Origin: an uncultured Steroidobacter sp. | GTDB taxonomy: Bacteria > Pseudomonadota > Gammaproteobacteria > Steroidobacterales > Steroidobacteraceae | Assembly: GCA_937864115.1 (NCBI GenBank) | Contig: CALMII010000039.1 | Location: 93,686-157,685 of the forward strand | Reading direction: 5' to 3' | DNA: 64,000 bases | Part shown: piece by piece, positions 1-9,008 of the stretch | Position numbering within the stretch: the stretch's first letter is position 1 | How the letters are laid out: every line of letters begins with the position of its first letter | Program-made: the position numbers and the translations under genes | The notes under the pieces: generated by a model | Told to the model about the DNA's origin: nothing | Database searches by the model: none | What the model saw: only the letters and a program-made list of their open reading frames with translations

Positions 1-1040
1 TGCTGAAAGAGATCAAGGTCGAGAACGGCACCACGGTGACTGCGGGACAGGTGCTGGCGATTCTCGAAGCCGCGGATGGCACCGTTGCCGTGAAAGCGGC
101 GCCCGCTGAGCCGAAGGCCGAAGCCGCTGCGCCGAAGGCGGCCGCTGCTGCCGGCGGCAAGCTCGCCCCTGCGGCCAAGCGCATGGTCGAAGAAAACAAG
201 CTCGATGCATCGCAGATCGCGGGCAGCGGGCGCGACGGCCGCGTCAGCAAGGGCGACGTGATCCAGCATCTGGAGAAGAGCAAGGCGGCGCCGGCTGCAA
301 AGGCCGCTCCCGCTGTCGCATTGCCCGCGGCGGCAGGTTCGCGCAACGAACAGCGCGTGCCGATGACCCGTCTGCGGGCGCGCATTGCCGAGCGTCTGCT
401 GCAGGCGCAGTCGACCGCCGCGATGCTCACGACCTTCAACGAGGTCGATCTCACCGAAGTGAACGCGATCCGCGCGCGCTACAAGGACAAGTTCGAGAAG
501 ACGCACGGCGTGAAGCTCGGCTTCTCGTCGTTCTTCATCAAGGCCGCGATCGAGGCGCTGCGCAAGTTCCCGGCGGTCAATGCTTCCATCGACGGCAACG
601 ACATCATCTATCACGAGTTCTACGACATCGGCGTGGCGGTCTCGACCGAACGCGGCCTGATGGTGCCTGTGATCCGCAATGCCGAATCGCTGAGCTACGC
701 CGACGTCGAGAAGGCCGTGGGCGGTTATGCCGCCAAGGCGCGCGAAGGCTCGATCACGCTCGAAGAACTGACCGGCGGCACGTTCACCATCACCAACGGC
801 GGTGTCTTCGGCTCGCTCATGTCGACGCCGATCCTGAATCCGCCGCAGGTCGCCATCCTCGGCATGCACAAGGTCCAGGAGCGCCCGATGGTCATCAACG
901 GCGAGATCAAGATCCGCCCGATGATGTACCTGGCGCTGACCTACGATCACCGCATCGTCGACGGCAAGGACTCGGTGCAGTTCCTGGTCGCGATCAAGGA
1001 AGCGCTGGAGGATCCGGCGCGGCTGCTGCTGCAGCTGTGA
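1..1040 (+). CDS. sucB: Dihydrolipoamide succinyltransferase (E2 of 2-oxoglutarate dehydrogenase), 5' end missing
   Basis: This is the E2 core of the 2-oxoglutarate dehydrogenase complex, which transfers succinyl groups from lipoate to CoA in the TCA cycle. The frame is open from base 3, so the gene begins outside the window; the GTG at 36 is internal. Visible in order are the tail of a lipoyl domain, an Ala/Pro linker, a peripheral subunit-binding domain (LAPAAKRMVEEN to GRVSKGDV, about residues 55-95 of the visible part) and the catalytic acyltransferase domain, ending in the active-site motif DHRIVDG. The catalytic-domain sequence and the lpdA gene downstream favour the succinyl over the acetyl enzyme. 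Confidence 0.95.
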   Translation, partial: LKEIKVENGTTVTAGQVLAILEAADGTVAVKAAPAEPKAEAAAPKAAAAAGGKLAPAAKRMVEENKLDASQIAGSGRDGRVSKGDVIQHLEKSKAAPAAKAAPAVALPAAAGSRNEQRVPMTRLRARIAERLLQAQSTAAMLTTFNEVDLTEVNAIRARYKDKFEKTHGVKLGFSSFFIKAAIEALRKFPAVNASIDGNDIIYHEFYDIGVAVSTERGLMVPVIRNAESLSYADVEKAVGGYAAKAREGSITLEELTGGTFTITNGGVFGSLMSTPILNPPQVAILGMHKVQERPMVINGEIKIRPMMYLALTYDHRIVDGKDSVQFLVAIKEALEDPARLLLQL

Positions 1041-1050
1041 GAGAGGGCGA

Positions 1051-1134
1051 CTGGCGGCTGGCTACTGGCGACTGGCCAGAAGCCAGCACGTAGCAGTCAC
1101 TGTTTTTCCATTTTCTGGCCAGCAGCCAGTAGCC
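1051..1134. repeat. Intergenic hairpin with 7-bp tandem-repeat arms
   Basis: The left arm starts as four tandem 7-mers CTGGCGG, CTGGCTA, CTGGCGA, CTGGCCA. Positions 1060-1081 pair with 1113-1134 at 20 of 22 positions around a 31-nt loop. It begins about 10 bp after the sucB stop and ends 16 bp before lpdA, so it nearly fills the gap. It may act as an mRNA stability or attenuation element between E2 and E3; that role is inference. Confidence 0.75.
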
Positions 1135-1150
1135 TTATCGGAGCTCCCCC

Positions 1151-2575
1151 ATGTCCCAGTACGATGTCATCGTCATCGGCGGCGGCCCCGCCGGTTATCC
1201 GGCCGCCATCCGGGCTGCGCAGAACAAGCTCAAGGTCGCCTGCATCGACGAATGGCAGAACAAGGACGGCAGCTATGCCTTCGGCGGTACGTGTCTGAAC
1301 GCGGGCTGCATTCCTTCGAAGGCGCTGCTGGAATCCTCGGAGCTGTATCACCGCACCCAGCATGAGTTTGCGGTTCATGGCATCAAGGTCGGCAGTGTCG
1401 AGGTCGACGTGTCGACCATGCAGAAGCGTCGCGCGACCATCGTGAAGCAGTCGACCGCCGGCATCAGCTCGCTCTTCAAGGCGGCCGGTGTCACGCCGCT
1501 GCAGGGGCACGGCAAGCTGCTCTCCGGCAATCGCGTCGAATTCACTGGCAAGGACGGCAAGAAGGAAGAGCTGACCGCGAAGCACGTCATCCTCGCCGCC
1601 GGTTCGATTCCGACCGAACTGAAGAGCCTGCCGTTCGACGGCGAGCAGATCATCGACTCGTGGGGCGCGCTCGAACTCACCGCCGTGCCGAAGCGCCTCG
1701 GCGTGATCGGCGCCGGCGTGATTGGCCTCGAACTCGGCAGCGTGTGGAAGCGTCTCGGCGCCGAAGTCGTCGTGCTCGAAGCACTCGATACCTTCCTGCC
1801 CATGGCCGACGGGGCCGTGTCGAAGGAAGCGCTCAAGCAGTTCAAGAAGCAGGGTCTCGACATCCGCCTCGGCGCCAAGGTCAGCGGCGCAGAGAAGGGC
1901 AAGAAGGGTGTGACGCTCAAGTACACCGATGCCAAGGGCGAACAGACGCTCGAAGTCGACAAGGTCATCGTCGCCATCGGCCGTCGTCCGTACACCAAGG
2001 ATCTGCTGGGCGAAGGCACGGGCGTCGAAGTCGACGAGCGCGGTTTCGTGAAGGTCGATCATGAGTGCCGCACGAACGCCGCGAACGTCTGGGCAGTCGG
2101 CGATCTGGTGCGCGGCCCGATGCTGGCGCACAAGGGCAAGGAAGAGGGCGTCGTCGTCGCCGACCTGATCGCCGGCAAGTACGGCGAAGTGAACTACAAA
2201 GTCATTCCGTCGGTGATCTACACCGCGCCGGAGATCGCCTGGGTCGGTCAGACCGAAGAAGAGGTGAAGAAGAGCGGCCGCGCCTACAAGGTGGGTTCGT
2301 TCCCGTTCGCCGCAGCGGGCCGTGCGCGTGCGATGGAATCCATTGCCGGCTTCGTCAAAGTGGTTTCGGCCACCGATGACGACGAGATTCTCGGCATCCA
2401 CATCATCGGCCCGATGGCGGGCGAACTGATCGCCGAAGCGGTGCTGGCGATGGAATACTCGGCGAGCACCGAGGACCTGCAGCGCACGATCCACGCGCAT
2501 CCGACGCTCTCGGAAGCCGTGCACGAAGCCGCGCTGAATGCCGACAAGATCGCCATCGATTTCCCGAATCGCTGA
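1151..2575 (+). CDS. lpdA: Dihydrolipoyl dehydrogenase (E3)
   Basis: This FAD flavoenzyme reoxidises dihydrolipoamide with NAD+ for the 2-oxoacid dehydrogenase complexes. The 474-residue product has the N-terminal FAD-binding motif GGGPAGYPAAIRAAQ, the redox-active disulfide in GGTCLNAGCIPSKALL, a second dinucleotide-binding motif GAGVIGLELGSVW, and the C-terminal dimer-interface His-Glu motif HAHPTLSEAVHEAAL. Length matches the family. It follows sucB in the same direction across a hairpin element, consistent with a sucAB-lpd operon whose first part lies upstream of the window. Confidence 0.97.
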   Translation: MSQYDVIVIGGGPAGYPAAIRAAQNKLKVACIDEWQNKDGSYAFGGTCLNAGCIPSKALLESSELYHRTQHEFAVHGIKVGSVEVDVSTMQKRRATIVKQSTAGISSLFKAAGVTPLQGHGKLLSGNRVEFTGKDGKKEELTAKHVILAAGSIPTELKSLPFDGEQIIDSWGALELTAVPKRLGVIGAGVIGLELGSVWKRLGAEVVVLEALDTFLPMADGAVSKEALKQFKKQGLDIRLGAKVSGAEKGKKGVTLKYTDAKGEQTLEVDKVIVAIGRRPYTKDLLGEGTGVEVDERGFVKVDHECRTNAANVWAVGDLVRGPMLAHKGKEEGVVVADLIAGKYGEVNYKVIPSVIYTAPEIAWVGQTEEEVKKSGRAYKVGSFPFAAAGRARAMESIAGFVKVVSATDDDEILGIHIIGPMAGELIAEAVLAMEYSASTEDLQRTIHAHPTLSEAVHEAALNADKIAIDFPNR

Positions 2576-2580
2576 TCGCC

Positions 2581-2841
2581 ATGAGCGAGCCGGATTGGAA
2601 AACCGTCGCAGAGCCCACCGATGAGGCCGGTGCGCGGATCGTGCTCGGCCTCCTCGAATCCGAATCCATTCCGGCCCGCATCAAGAGCAACGTCCCGGTT
2701 CCCGGACTGCCCATCTCGTTCCAGGTGCAGGTGAATTCCGGATTCGTCGAGCGCGCTCAATCGCTGCTGGCAGGCGCACAGTTCAGCGAAGACGAACTCG
2801 CATCGCTCGCCATCGCGTCGCCGCCGGTCGACGAACCCTGA
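2581..2841 (+). CDS. DUF2007-type small protein
   Basis: An 86-residue soluble protein starting 5 bp after lpdA, so probably co-transcribed. Its pattern (an N-terminal stretch with DEAGARIVLGLLESESIPARI, then a central strand region and FVERAQSLLAGA) matches the DUF2007 family, described as putative prokaryotic signal-transducing proteins with a ferredoxin-like fold. No signal peptide or membrane segment is visible. The biological role is unknown; the link to lipoamide dehydrogenase rests on adjacency alone. Confidence 0.7.
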   Translation: MSEPDWKTVAEPTDEAGARIVLGLLESESIPARIKSNVPVPGLPISFQVQVNSGFVERAQSLLAGAQFSEDELASLAIASPPVDEP

Positions 2842-2907
2842 GCCCTGTCGTCGGTCGCGCGCTGCGTGTTAACGTGCGGCCGATCTGCAGAAAAAGAGGG
2901 CTCGCGG

Positions 2908-4248
2908 ATGGTGACGCAAAGTCCCGGCACGGCTGACCCCGACGCATTGCTGTCGCGCGATCTGGGCGTCCGACAGTTCGCCGCCAATATTTTCAATTAC
3001 ACGGTCGGCAGCGGCATCTTCCTGTTGCCCGCGACGGCGGTGATCGCGCTGGGAACCGCGGCACCGCTGGCCTATGTCGCGTGTGCCGTGGTGATTGGCC
3101 TGGTCGTGCTGTGTTTCGCCGAGAACGGCAGTCGGGTTGCTGCAACCGGCGGGGCTTATGCCTATGTCGAAACGGCGCTGGGTCCCCTGTTCGGCTTCGT
3201 CGCCGGATGTCTCGTGTTCACCACCGGACTGTTCGCGGCCTCCGGCATCCTGAACGGATTCGTGCACTCCCTGTTTGCCCTGTTCAACGTTGCCGCGCCG
3301 GTCTGGGCGGCGAAGGGGCTGATCCTGCTGCTGGTCGCGACACTCGTGGCCATCAACATGCGCGGCGTGCGCAACGGTGCGCGCGTCCTCGAAGCCATCA
3401 CGCTGTTCAAGCTGCTGCCGCTGTTGCTGTTCGTCCTGATCGGCGCGTTCTTCGTGAAGCCGGCGAATCTGGCGTGGACGAACGTGCCGGACATCAGCAC
3501 CGTGCTGGGTTCGGCCGGCATCATGATCTTCGCGTTCTCCGGCATCGAAGGCGCGACCGTACCCAGCGGCGAAGTGAAGAACATCTCGCGCACGGTGCCG
3601 CTCGCCATTCTTCTGGCGCTGGGCAGCGTCACCGTGCTGTATCTGGCGATCCAGTTCGTTGCGCTGGGCATCATGGGCACCGATCTGGCCGGTACCGGCC
3701 GCACACCGCTGGCCGCCGCTGCGGGCGTCGCGCTGGGTCCGCTCGCACGCACCCTCATGATCGCGGCTGCAGTGGTCTCGATGTTCGGCTATCTGACGGC
3801 CAACATGCTGTCCGAACCGCGCGGATTGTTTGCCATGAGCCGCGACGGCTTCCTGCCGAGGACGCTGACGCAGGTCCATCCGCTGTTCAGGACGCCCAAC
3901 ACGGCCATCGCCATCTACGGAATCATGGTTGCCGCCATCGCGGTGCTGGGCACGTTCGAATGGCTGACGCGGTTCTCCAACCTGGCCGCGCTGTCGCTTT
4001 ACTTTCTGTGCGCGGTGTCGACGCTGCAGTTGCGTCGGCTCGATGTGCGCAGCGACGGCGATCCCTTCGTCATTCCCGGCGGACCCTTGGTGCCGGTACT
4101 TGCCTGCATCGCCGTCGTGTGGCTTGCCTTCGAAACGGTGCGCAATGAGTCCGAAGGCGGCATCACGCAGCTCTATGCAATGCTGGTGACGCTGGCCATC
4201 ATTTTCGCGCTGTACCTTCTGCGAGCCTGGCGACACGCGCGCGGCTGA
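2908..4248 (+). CDS. APC-family amino acid permease
   Basis: A 446-residue polytopic inner-membrane protein with about 12 hydrophobic segments. The first segment carries YTVGSGIFLLP, the unwound-helix substrate-binding motif of the amino acid-polyamine-organocation family, and the family pattern AATGGAYAYVETALGP follows. Substrate cannot be told from sequence. I chose ATG 2908 because AGAGGG lies 9 bp upstream; an in-frame GTG at 2866 would add 14 polar residues (LTCGRSAEKEGSR) that look like leader sequence. The next gene begins 2 bp after the stop, suggesting co-transcription with the ABC pair. Confidence 0.85.
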   Translation: MVTQSPGTADPDALLSRDLGVRQFAANIFNYTVGSGIFLLPATAVIALGTAAPLAYVACAVVIGLVVLCFAENGSRVAATGGAYAYVETALGPLFGFVAGCLVFTTGLFAASGILNGFVHSLFALFNVAAPVWAAKGLILLLVATLVAINMRGVRNGARVLEAITLFKLLPLLLFVLIGAFFVKPANLAWTNVPDISTVLGSAGIMIFAFSGIEGATVPSGEVKNISRTVPLAILLALGSVTVLYLAIQFVALGIMGTDLAGTGRTPLAAAAGVALGPLARTLMIAAAVVSMFGYLTANMLSEPRGLFAMSRDGFLPRTLTQVHPLFRTPNTAIAIYGIMVAAIAVLGTFEWLTRFSNLAALSLYFLCAVSTLQLRRLDVRSDGDPFVIPGGPLVPVLACIAVVWLAFETVRNESEGGITQLYAMLVTLAIIFALYLLRAWRHARG

Positions 4249-4250
4249 CC

Positions 4251-5363
4251 ATGAGCGCGCGGCATCCCTTGTTTCGTGCGCGCGCTCTGGAGCTGCGTAG
4301 TGCATGGCGTCGGCGCGGTCCGACCGCGGTTGTTGCCATGGTAGGCGTCGTGGCTGCTGCAGTTGTTGCGCTGATGCTCGTCGCGCCTCGATTGCGCGAG
4401 CCGGCACTCCGGATCAATGCGCTGCTCGATGGATACGCACTGGTGCTGATGGCACTGGCCGCAATTCACGCCGTTCTGCTCGTGTCGCGGCGCAAGCGAC
4501 AGGAGCAGGAAGCGTCTCGAATGTCCTGGCTGGTCGCGGCGCCGATCGATCCATCGGCGCGCCGCCGATGGATCGTCCTGAACGTATTGCTCGCCGCTTC
4601 GCGGCATTTCGCGATCGTCCTTGCGGTGCTTGGAGTGCTGACGCTGCTGAGCGGCAGCTTTGCCGCGATTCCGGCAGGGCTGATCGCGGCAGGCTTCTGC
4701 GTCGGCGCGCTCGTCGGGTGGTGTCTGCCGCCGCGCGACTATTTCCAGCACGAAGAATCGCGCTACTCACGCAAGCTGCGATCACAAGGATCGATCCGGC
4801 CGTCGGATCGTGCCTTGTCGCACTGGCCTATTGCCCAGGCGTTCGCCCGGCATCGGCCGGAGAACTCGCGATACATACTCCTGGCCGCCCTGTGCGCGGT
4901 CCAGGGTGGATCGTCGATGCTCGTCGGCCTGTCGGTGGTCGTCACCTGGTTGCTGGCGACCTATCTCGTCATTCTGTTGCAGGCGACGTTGCGCGTCGGA
5001 CGCGACGCGGCGGCGTGGCTGCAGTCGACGCCGCTCGGCTTCGTGCAATTCGCCTGGCCGCTCGCGCGTCGTTCGTTCGCGCATCAGGCGATCGGATCGC
5101 TGGTCATGTCGGGTATCGGGCTGGGGCAGGGCGCGCCGCCGGAAATGACGGGCCAGCTGTTGTTGCTGTGGCTGACGCTCGTCGCCAGCGTCACGACGAT
5201 CAGTCTGGCCGACAGTTACCGCCAGCAATCTTCGCACTTGAAACTTTGGTTGACGGCAGCCGGCATCGCGGCGGTCGAATGGCGTCAGCAGGGATGGGGC
5301 GTGTTGCTGGCATTGCTCGCCGCGATCTGGCATGTCCGGATCGCAATGCAGGAGAAGACATGA
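4251..5363 (+). CDS. Integral membrane protein, probable ABC transporter permease subunit
   Basis: A 370-residue protein with several strongly hydrophobic stretches (for example AVVAMVGVVAAAVVALML near residue 30 and paired segments near residues 120-150, 210-240 and 340-365). I do not recognise a named family. Its stop codon overlaps the start of the ATP-binding protein (ATGA at 5360-5363), so translation is probably coupled, and the pair most simply forms an ABC exporter. A basic cytoplasmic loop around residues 165-200 (YSRKLRSQ to FARHRPENSR) is a possible contact surface for the ATPase. Substrate unknown. Confidence 0.65.
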   Translation: MSARHPLFRARALELRSAWRRRGPTAVVAMVGVVAAAVVALMLVAPRLREPALRINALLDGYALVLMALAAIHAVLLVSRRKRQEQEASRMSWLVAAPIDPSARRRWIVLNVLLAASRHFAIVLAVLGVLTLLSGSFAAIPAGLIAAGFCVGALVGWCLPPRDYFQHEESRYSRKLRSQGSIRPSDRALSHWPIAQAFARHRPENSRYILLAALCAVQGGSSMLVGLSVVVTWLLATYLVILLQATLRVGRDAAAWLQSTPLGFVQFAWPLARRSFAHQAIGSLVMSGIGLGQGAPPEMTGQLLLLWLTLVASVTTISLADSYRQQSSHLKLWLTAAGIAAVEWRQQGWGVLLALLAAIWHVRIAMQEKT

Positions 5364-6100
5364 GCGCCGTACTCAGCCTGCAAGCGCTGCGCGCCCGCTA
5401 CAGTCGTCGCGAAGTGTTGCGCGGCGTTTCCCTGCAGATCGACGCAGGCGAATGGTTCTGCCTGCTTGGCCCGAACGGCGCAGGCAAGAGCACGTTGCTT
5501 CACTGCATCGGTGGACGCGTCCAGCCGGCGTCGGGCGAAGTGATCATCGACGGCCAGGCCTTGTCGACCCAGTCGATCGCAGCCCGGCAGATCCTGGGAT
5601 TCGCCGTATCGCCCGAACAGTTGCCGGGGTTGCTCACGGGCCGTCAGTGCCTGGAGGTATTTGCGCAGACGAAAGGGCTGGCGCAGATCGACGAGCCGGT
5701 ACTCGAACTCGCACGCCAGTTTGGTTTCATGCAGTTCATCGACGAGTGCGTCGATACCTATTCGCTGGGGACGCGCCAGAAGCTGTGCGTCCTGCTGGCG
5801 CTGCTCGGCGAGCCGCGGCTGATCGTGCTCGATGAGGCTTTCAACGGACTCGATCCGGGCAGTGCGCTGCTGCTGAAGCGCCATCTGCGGCAGCGCCTGT
5901 CAGCCAGCCGCTGCGCCGTGCTGCTGGCCACGCATTCGCTCGATATCGTCGAACACTACGCCGATCGCGCTGCTCTACTGGTAGATGGCGCGATCGTTCG
6001 CGAATGGAATCGGTCGGCGCTCGATACGCTGCGGGCGCAGGGTGGTAATGCACTCGAAGAGGCGGTCGGAGGAGCGGGAGAGCCGCAAAAGACCGCATAA
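5360..6100 (+). CDS. ABC transporter ATP-binding protein
   Basis: A 246-residue nucleotide-binding subunit. Walker A is LLGPNGAGKSTLLH (about residue 36), Walker B with D-loop is LIVLDEAFNGLDPGSA, and the H-loop is ATHS. The signature motif reads SLGTRQ in place of LSGGQ, a pattern seen in some multidrug- or sodium-efflux-type ATPases. ATG 5360 overlaps the permease stop. The last residues, EPQKTA, and the TAA stop are encoded by the left arm of the palindromic element at 6082, so the native C-terminus may have been shorter or different before the element arrived. Confidence 0.88.
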   Translation: MSAVLSLQALRARYSRREVLRGVSLQIDAGEWFCLLGPNGAGKSTLLHCIGGRVQPASGEVIIDGQALSTQSIAARQILGFAVSPEQLPGLLTGRQCLEVFAQTKGLAQIDEPVLELARQFGFMQFIDECVDTYSLGTRQKLCVLLALLGEPRLIVLDEAFNGLDPGSALLLKRHLRQRLSASRCAVLLATHSLDIVEHYADRAALLVDGAIVREWNRSALDTLRAQGGNALEEAVGGAGEPQKTA

Positions 6101-6158
6101 AAGAAGCAAAGCGTCCGGACAAGAAACTTCCCCCTTCTTTTATGCGGTCTTTTGCGGC
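6082..6158. repeat. Perfect 25-bp inverted repeat between convergent genes
   Basis: Positions 6082-6106 pair perfectly with 6134-6158 around a 27-nt loop. CCGCA recurs at a 10-bp interval inside each arm (CCGCAAAAGA, CCGCATAAAA), which relates it to the copies at 31055, 35660 and 50008. It lies where the ABC gene and relA converge and overlaps the last codons of the ABC gene. It could act as a bidirectional terminator, but neither arm is followed by a clear T-tract. Confidence 0.85.
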
Positions 6159-6179
6159 AATTCTCCGTTCCGAAACTCT

Positions 6180-8309
6180 CTAACCTTTGCGCCGCGCACT
6201 CATGACATTCGGCAGTCCCTGGATCCTGCCGAGCACGCGCGACAGTTCTTCCAGATCCTGCACGGTGATGCGCACATTGATGTCGGCGATGCCGTCGGCA
6301 TCGTTCGTCAGGGTGTTCATGCCCTGGATGTTGATCTTCGAGTCGGCGAGTACGCCGGTGATGTCGCGCACCAGGCCGCGGCGGTCGAAGGCGCGCACAT
6401 TGATGTCGACGGGAAAGGCACGATCGCTGCCGGTGCCCCATTCGACGGGGATCAATCGCTCGGGATGCGACTGCGCCAGTCGCTTCAGGGCCGCGCAATC
6501 CTGGCGATGGATGCTGACGCCGCGACCGAGCGTGATGTAGCCGGTGATGGGTTCGGGCGGCACCGGGCCGCAGCAACGCGGGAAATGCGACAGCAGATCG
6601 CCGACGCCCTGGATGGTGATGCCTTCCGGTGCTTTCGTGGCGACGGCCGGGCGGCGCGGTACGGGTGAAGGCAGTTCCTGCGGGCGAGCCATTCGCAGAA
6701 TCGCGCCGGTGATCTGAGCGGCCGTGATGTCGCCTTCGCCGATCGCCAGGTACAGCGCCTCGGCGGTGTCGAAGCGCAGTTCCTTCAGCAGTTCCGGCAG
6801 CGACACGGTGTGGATCGCGAGCCGCTGCAGTTCGCGTTCGAGAATCTGTCGTCCCTGCTGCCGGTTCTGCTCCTCGTCGAGCTTGCGGAAGTAGGAACGC
6901 ACCTTGCTGCGGTTGCGCTGCGAGACCAGATAGCCCAGTGACGGCACCAGCCAGTCGCGGCTGGGATTCGCCTGTTTGCCGGTGATGATCTCCACCTGGT
7001 CGCCGTTTGCCAGGGCCTGGTTGAGCGGCACCATCCGGCCGTTGACTTTGGCGCCGCGGCAGCGATGACCGAGATCCGTGTGCACGTGATAGGCGAAGTC
7101 GAGCGGCGTGGCGCCGCGCGGCAGTTCGATGACTTCACCGCGCGGCGAGAGGGCATAGACGCGATCCTCGAACACTTCCGAGCGCACACGCTCGAGGAAG
7201 TCGTTGCTGGATTCCTGCGCGTCGCGATCGGCCGGTTCGAGAATCTGGCGCAGCCAGACGATCTTCTGTTCGTAGGCCGGATTGCGCTTGCCGCCTTCCT
7301 TGTAACGCCAGTGCGCGGCCACGCCCAGTTCGGCGTGCTCGTGCATTTCGCGCGTGCGGATCTGGATCTCCACCGGCAGCTTGCCGGGGCCGATCACCGC
7401 CGTGTGCAGCGAGCGATAGAGGTTGTCCTTCGGGGTGGCGATGTAGTCGTCGAACTCGCCGGGAATGTACGGCCACAGGCTGTGCACGATGCCGAGCGTC
7501 GCATAGCAATCCGCGACCGTGTTCACCAGCACGCGCACGGCGCGGATGTCGTACAGCTGATCGAACGACAGGCCCTTGCGCTGCATCTTGCGCCAGATGC
7601 TGTAGAGGTGTTTCGGCCGGCCAGCGACATCGTGCTCGATATGAGCGCGCTTCAGTTCCGTGCTGATCTGCGCGATCACTTCGTCTATGTAGCGTTCGCG
7701 ATCGGTCCGCTTGGCCGCCAGCCAGCCGGCGACGAGTTTGTAGTTCTCGGGCTCGAGATGGCGGAAGCTCAGGTCTTCCAGTTCCCACTTGATCTGCCAG
7801 ACGCCGAGACGATTCGCCAGCGGCGCGTAAACGTCGCGCGTTTCGCGGGCAATCCGTTCGCGCTCCGATTGCGGCGCGTCCTTGCTGTCGCGAAGCAGGA
7901 CCAGTTGCGCGGCGAGCTTGATCAGCACCAGGCGCGGATCGGTCACGATCGCGAGCAGCATCTTGCGCAGGGCCTCGGCCTGCGCGGCCGTCAGCGAAGC
8001 ATCGGTCTGGCCGGCCAGGCCGAGCGAGCCGACGCGAACCAGTTCGGTCGCGATGCGGGTCGCGGTCTCACCGAAGACTGGCGAAGCCGCGTCTTCTCCG
8101 ACGAGGCCGGCTTCGAGCAGGGGCAGCAGCGCGGCGCCCTTGCGGATGTCCTCGTCATCCGTCAATCCGCTGACGACTTCGACGATTTCCAGTGCGCGCC
8201 GACTCGCTGCCTTGCCCGCATCGGTCGACGCGATGCGCTGCAGATAGTCCTGCACGCCTTGCGGCGGCTGAGAGGAAGCGACGGTCGGTTTAGGCTCGGC
8301 AGGCTGCAT
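6180..8309 (-). CDS. relA: (p)ppGpp synthetase, RelA type
   Basis: This is the ribosome-associated stringent-response synthetase, making (p)ppGpp from ATP and GTP/GDP during amino acid starvation. The 709-residue protein has a degenerate N-terminal hydrolase region lacking the metal-binding His-Asp pair. The synthetase domain (about 200-330) carries GRPKHLYSIWRKM, YDIRAVRVLV and EIQIRT, and the acidic motif EFDDYIA (ExDD) that marks synthetase-only RelA rather than SpoT. A TGS domain (VYALSPRGEVIELPRGATPL) and a C-terminal ACT domain follow. It is divergent from ruvC. Confidence 0.95.
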   Translation of the reverse strand: MQPAEPKPTVASSQPPQGVQDYLQRIASTDAGKAASRRALEIVEVVSGLTDDEDIRKGAALLPLLEAGLVGEDAASPVFGETATRIATELVRVGSLGLAGQTDASLTAAQAEALRKMLLAIVTDPRLVLIKLAAQLVLLRDSKDAPQSERERIARETRDVYAPLANRLGVWQIKWELEDLSFRHLEPENYKLVAGWLAAKRTDRERYIDEVIAQISTELKRAHIEHDVAGRPKHLYSIWRKMQRKGLSFDQLYDIRAVRVLVNTVADCYATLGIVHSLWPYIPGEFDDYIATPKDNLYRSLHTAVIGPGKLPVEIQIRTREMHEHAELGVAAHWRYKEGGKRNPAYEQKIVWLRQILEPADRDAQESSNDFLERVRSEVFEDRVYALSPRGEVIELPRGATPLDFAYHVHTDLGHRCRGAKVNGRMVPLNQALANGDQVEIITGKQANPSRDWLVPSLGYLVSQRNRSKVRSYFRKLDEEQNRQQGRQILERELQRLAIHTVSLPELLKELRFDTAEALYLAIGEGDITAAQITGAILRMARPQELPSPVPRRPAVATKAPEGITIQGVGDLLSHFPRCCGPVPPEPITGYITLGRGVSIHRQDCAALKRLAQSHPERLIPVEWGTGSDRAFPVDINVRAFDRRGLVRDITGVLADSKINIQGMNTLTNDADGIADINVRITVQDLEELSRVLGRIQGLPNVMSARRKG

Positions 8310-8489
8310 TGCAATCGTCAGGGATTCGGACTTTGCCGTATCATAGCGGCTTCAAAACCGACGGTTGGGAGCGAGAAATCCTTGCGCAGGGTCAGGCGAC
8401 CGCGAAGTCTTGCCGAACTGGGTCTCGCCGAACCCGATATCAATGGCCATGTCGCCGTGCCGCGGCCGGCCGAGCCGTCCATTTCCCGT

Positions 8490-9008
8490 GTGAACGATCG
8501 GGAGCTGTCGGCACAGGTGCGCATTCTCGGTCTGGATCCCGGATCGTTGCGTACGGGTTATGCCGTGGTCGAATCGACGGCCGGGCGAGTGACCCACGTG
8601 ATCAGCGGCACGATCCGCACCGAAGGCACCTCGCTTGCAGAACGCCTGCAGGAAATCTTCGTTGCGGTCGAGCGCCTGACCCGGGATTTCCATCCGGATG
8701 AAGTGGCCATCGAAGGCGTGTTCATGCACCGCAATGCCGACAGCGCATTGAAGCTGGGGCAGGCGCGAGGCGCCGCACTCAGTGCCACGTTTGCGGCCCG
8801 TCCGCGTGTCTTCGAATACGCTCCGCGCGCGGTCAAACTGGCCGTCGTCGGCACGGGCTCGGCGCAGAAGGATCAGGTTCAGCTGATGGTGAAACGTCTG
8901 CTCAATATTTCAGGCCCGCTGGGGGCGGATGCCGCCGACGCCCTGGCGATCGCGCTGTGTCACGCCCATTCGCGCCGGATGCACGGCATGCTGGGCCGCG
9001 CCCGATGA
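8490..9008 (+). CDS. ruvC: Holliday junction endonuclease RuvC
   Basis: RuvC resolves Holliday junctions after RuvAB branch migration. The catalytic acids are visible in LGLDPGSLRTGYAVVES, VAIEGVFMH and GADAADALAIAL. The start is uncertain: GTG 8490 gives 172 residues, the usual length, while GTG 8517 has GGGAG upstream but gives 163 residues. No in-frame ATG is nearby. The stop overlaps ruvA by ATGA at 9005-9008, so the two are translationally coupled. Confidence 0.93.
   Translation: MNDRELSAQVRILGLDPGSLRTGYAVVESTAGRVTHVISGTIRTEGTSLAERLQEIFVAVERLTRDFHPDEVAIEGVFMHRNADSALKLGQARGAALSATFAARPRVFEYAPRAVKLAVVGTGSAQKDQVQLMVKRLLNISGPLGADAADALAIALCHAHSRRMHGMLGRAR

Noticed and set aside
36..1040. GTG at 36 as the sucB start
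   Set aside because: The frame is open upstream to the window edge and the lipoyl domain is already under way, so the start lies outside the window.
1097..2524. Long minus-strand open frame opposite lpdA
   Set aside because: It mirrors a certain gene codon for codon, is rich in His, Arg and Asp as expected for antisense of GC-rich coding DNA, and has no recognisable domain.
2869..4407. 512-codon minus-strand frame opposite the APC permease
   Set aside because: Antisense shadow with low-complexity Gln/Arg/His composition.
7065..8489. Long plus-strand frame leading into ruvC, opposite relA
   Set aside because: The first two thirds lie opposite relA and show no domain; only the RuvC part from about 8490 is real.
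8310..8489. A promoter pair for ruvC around TATCAT near 8339
   Set aside because: No -35 hexamer lies at a suitable distance, so I did not list it.
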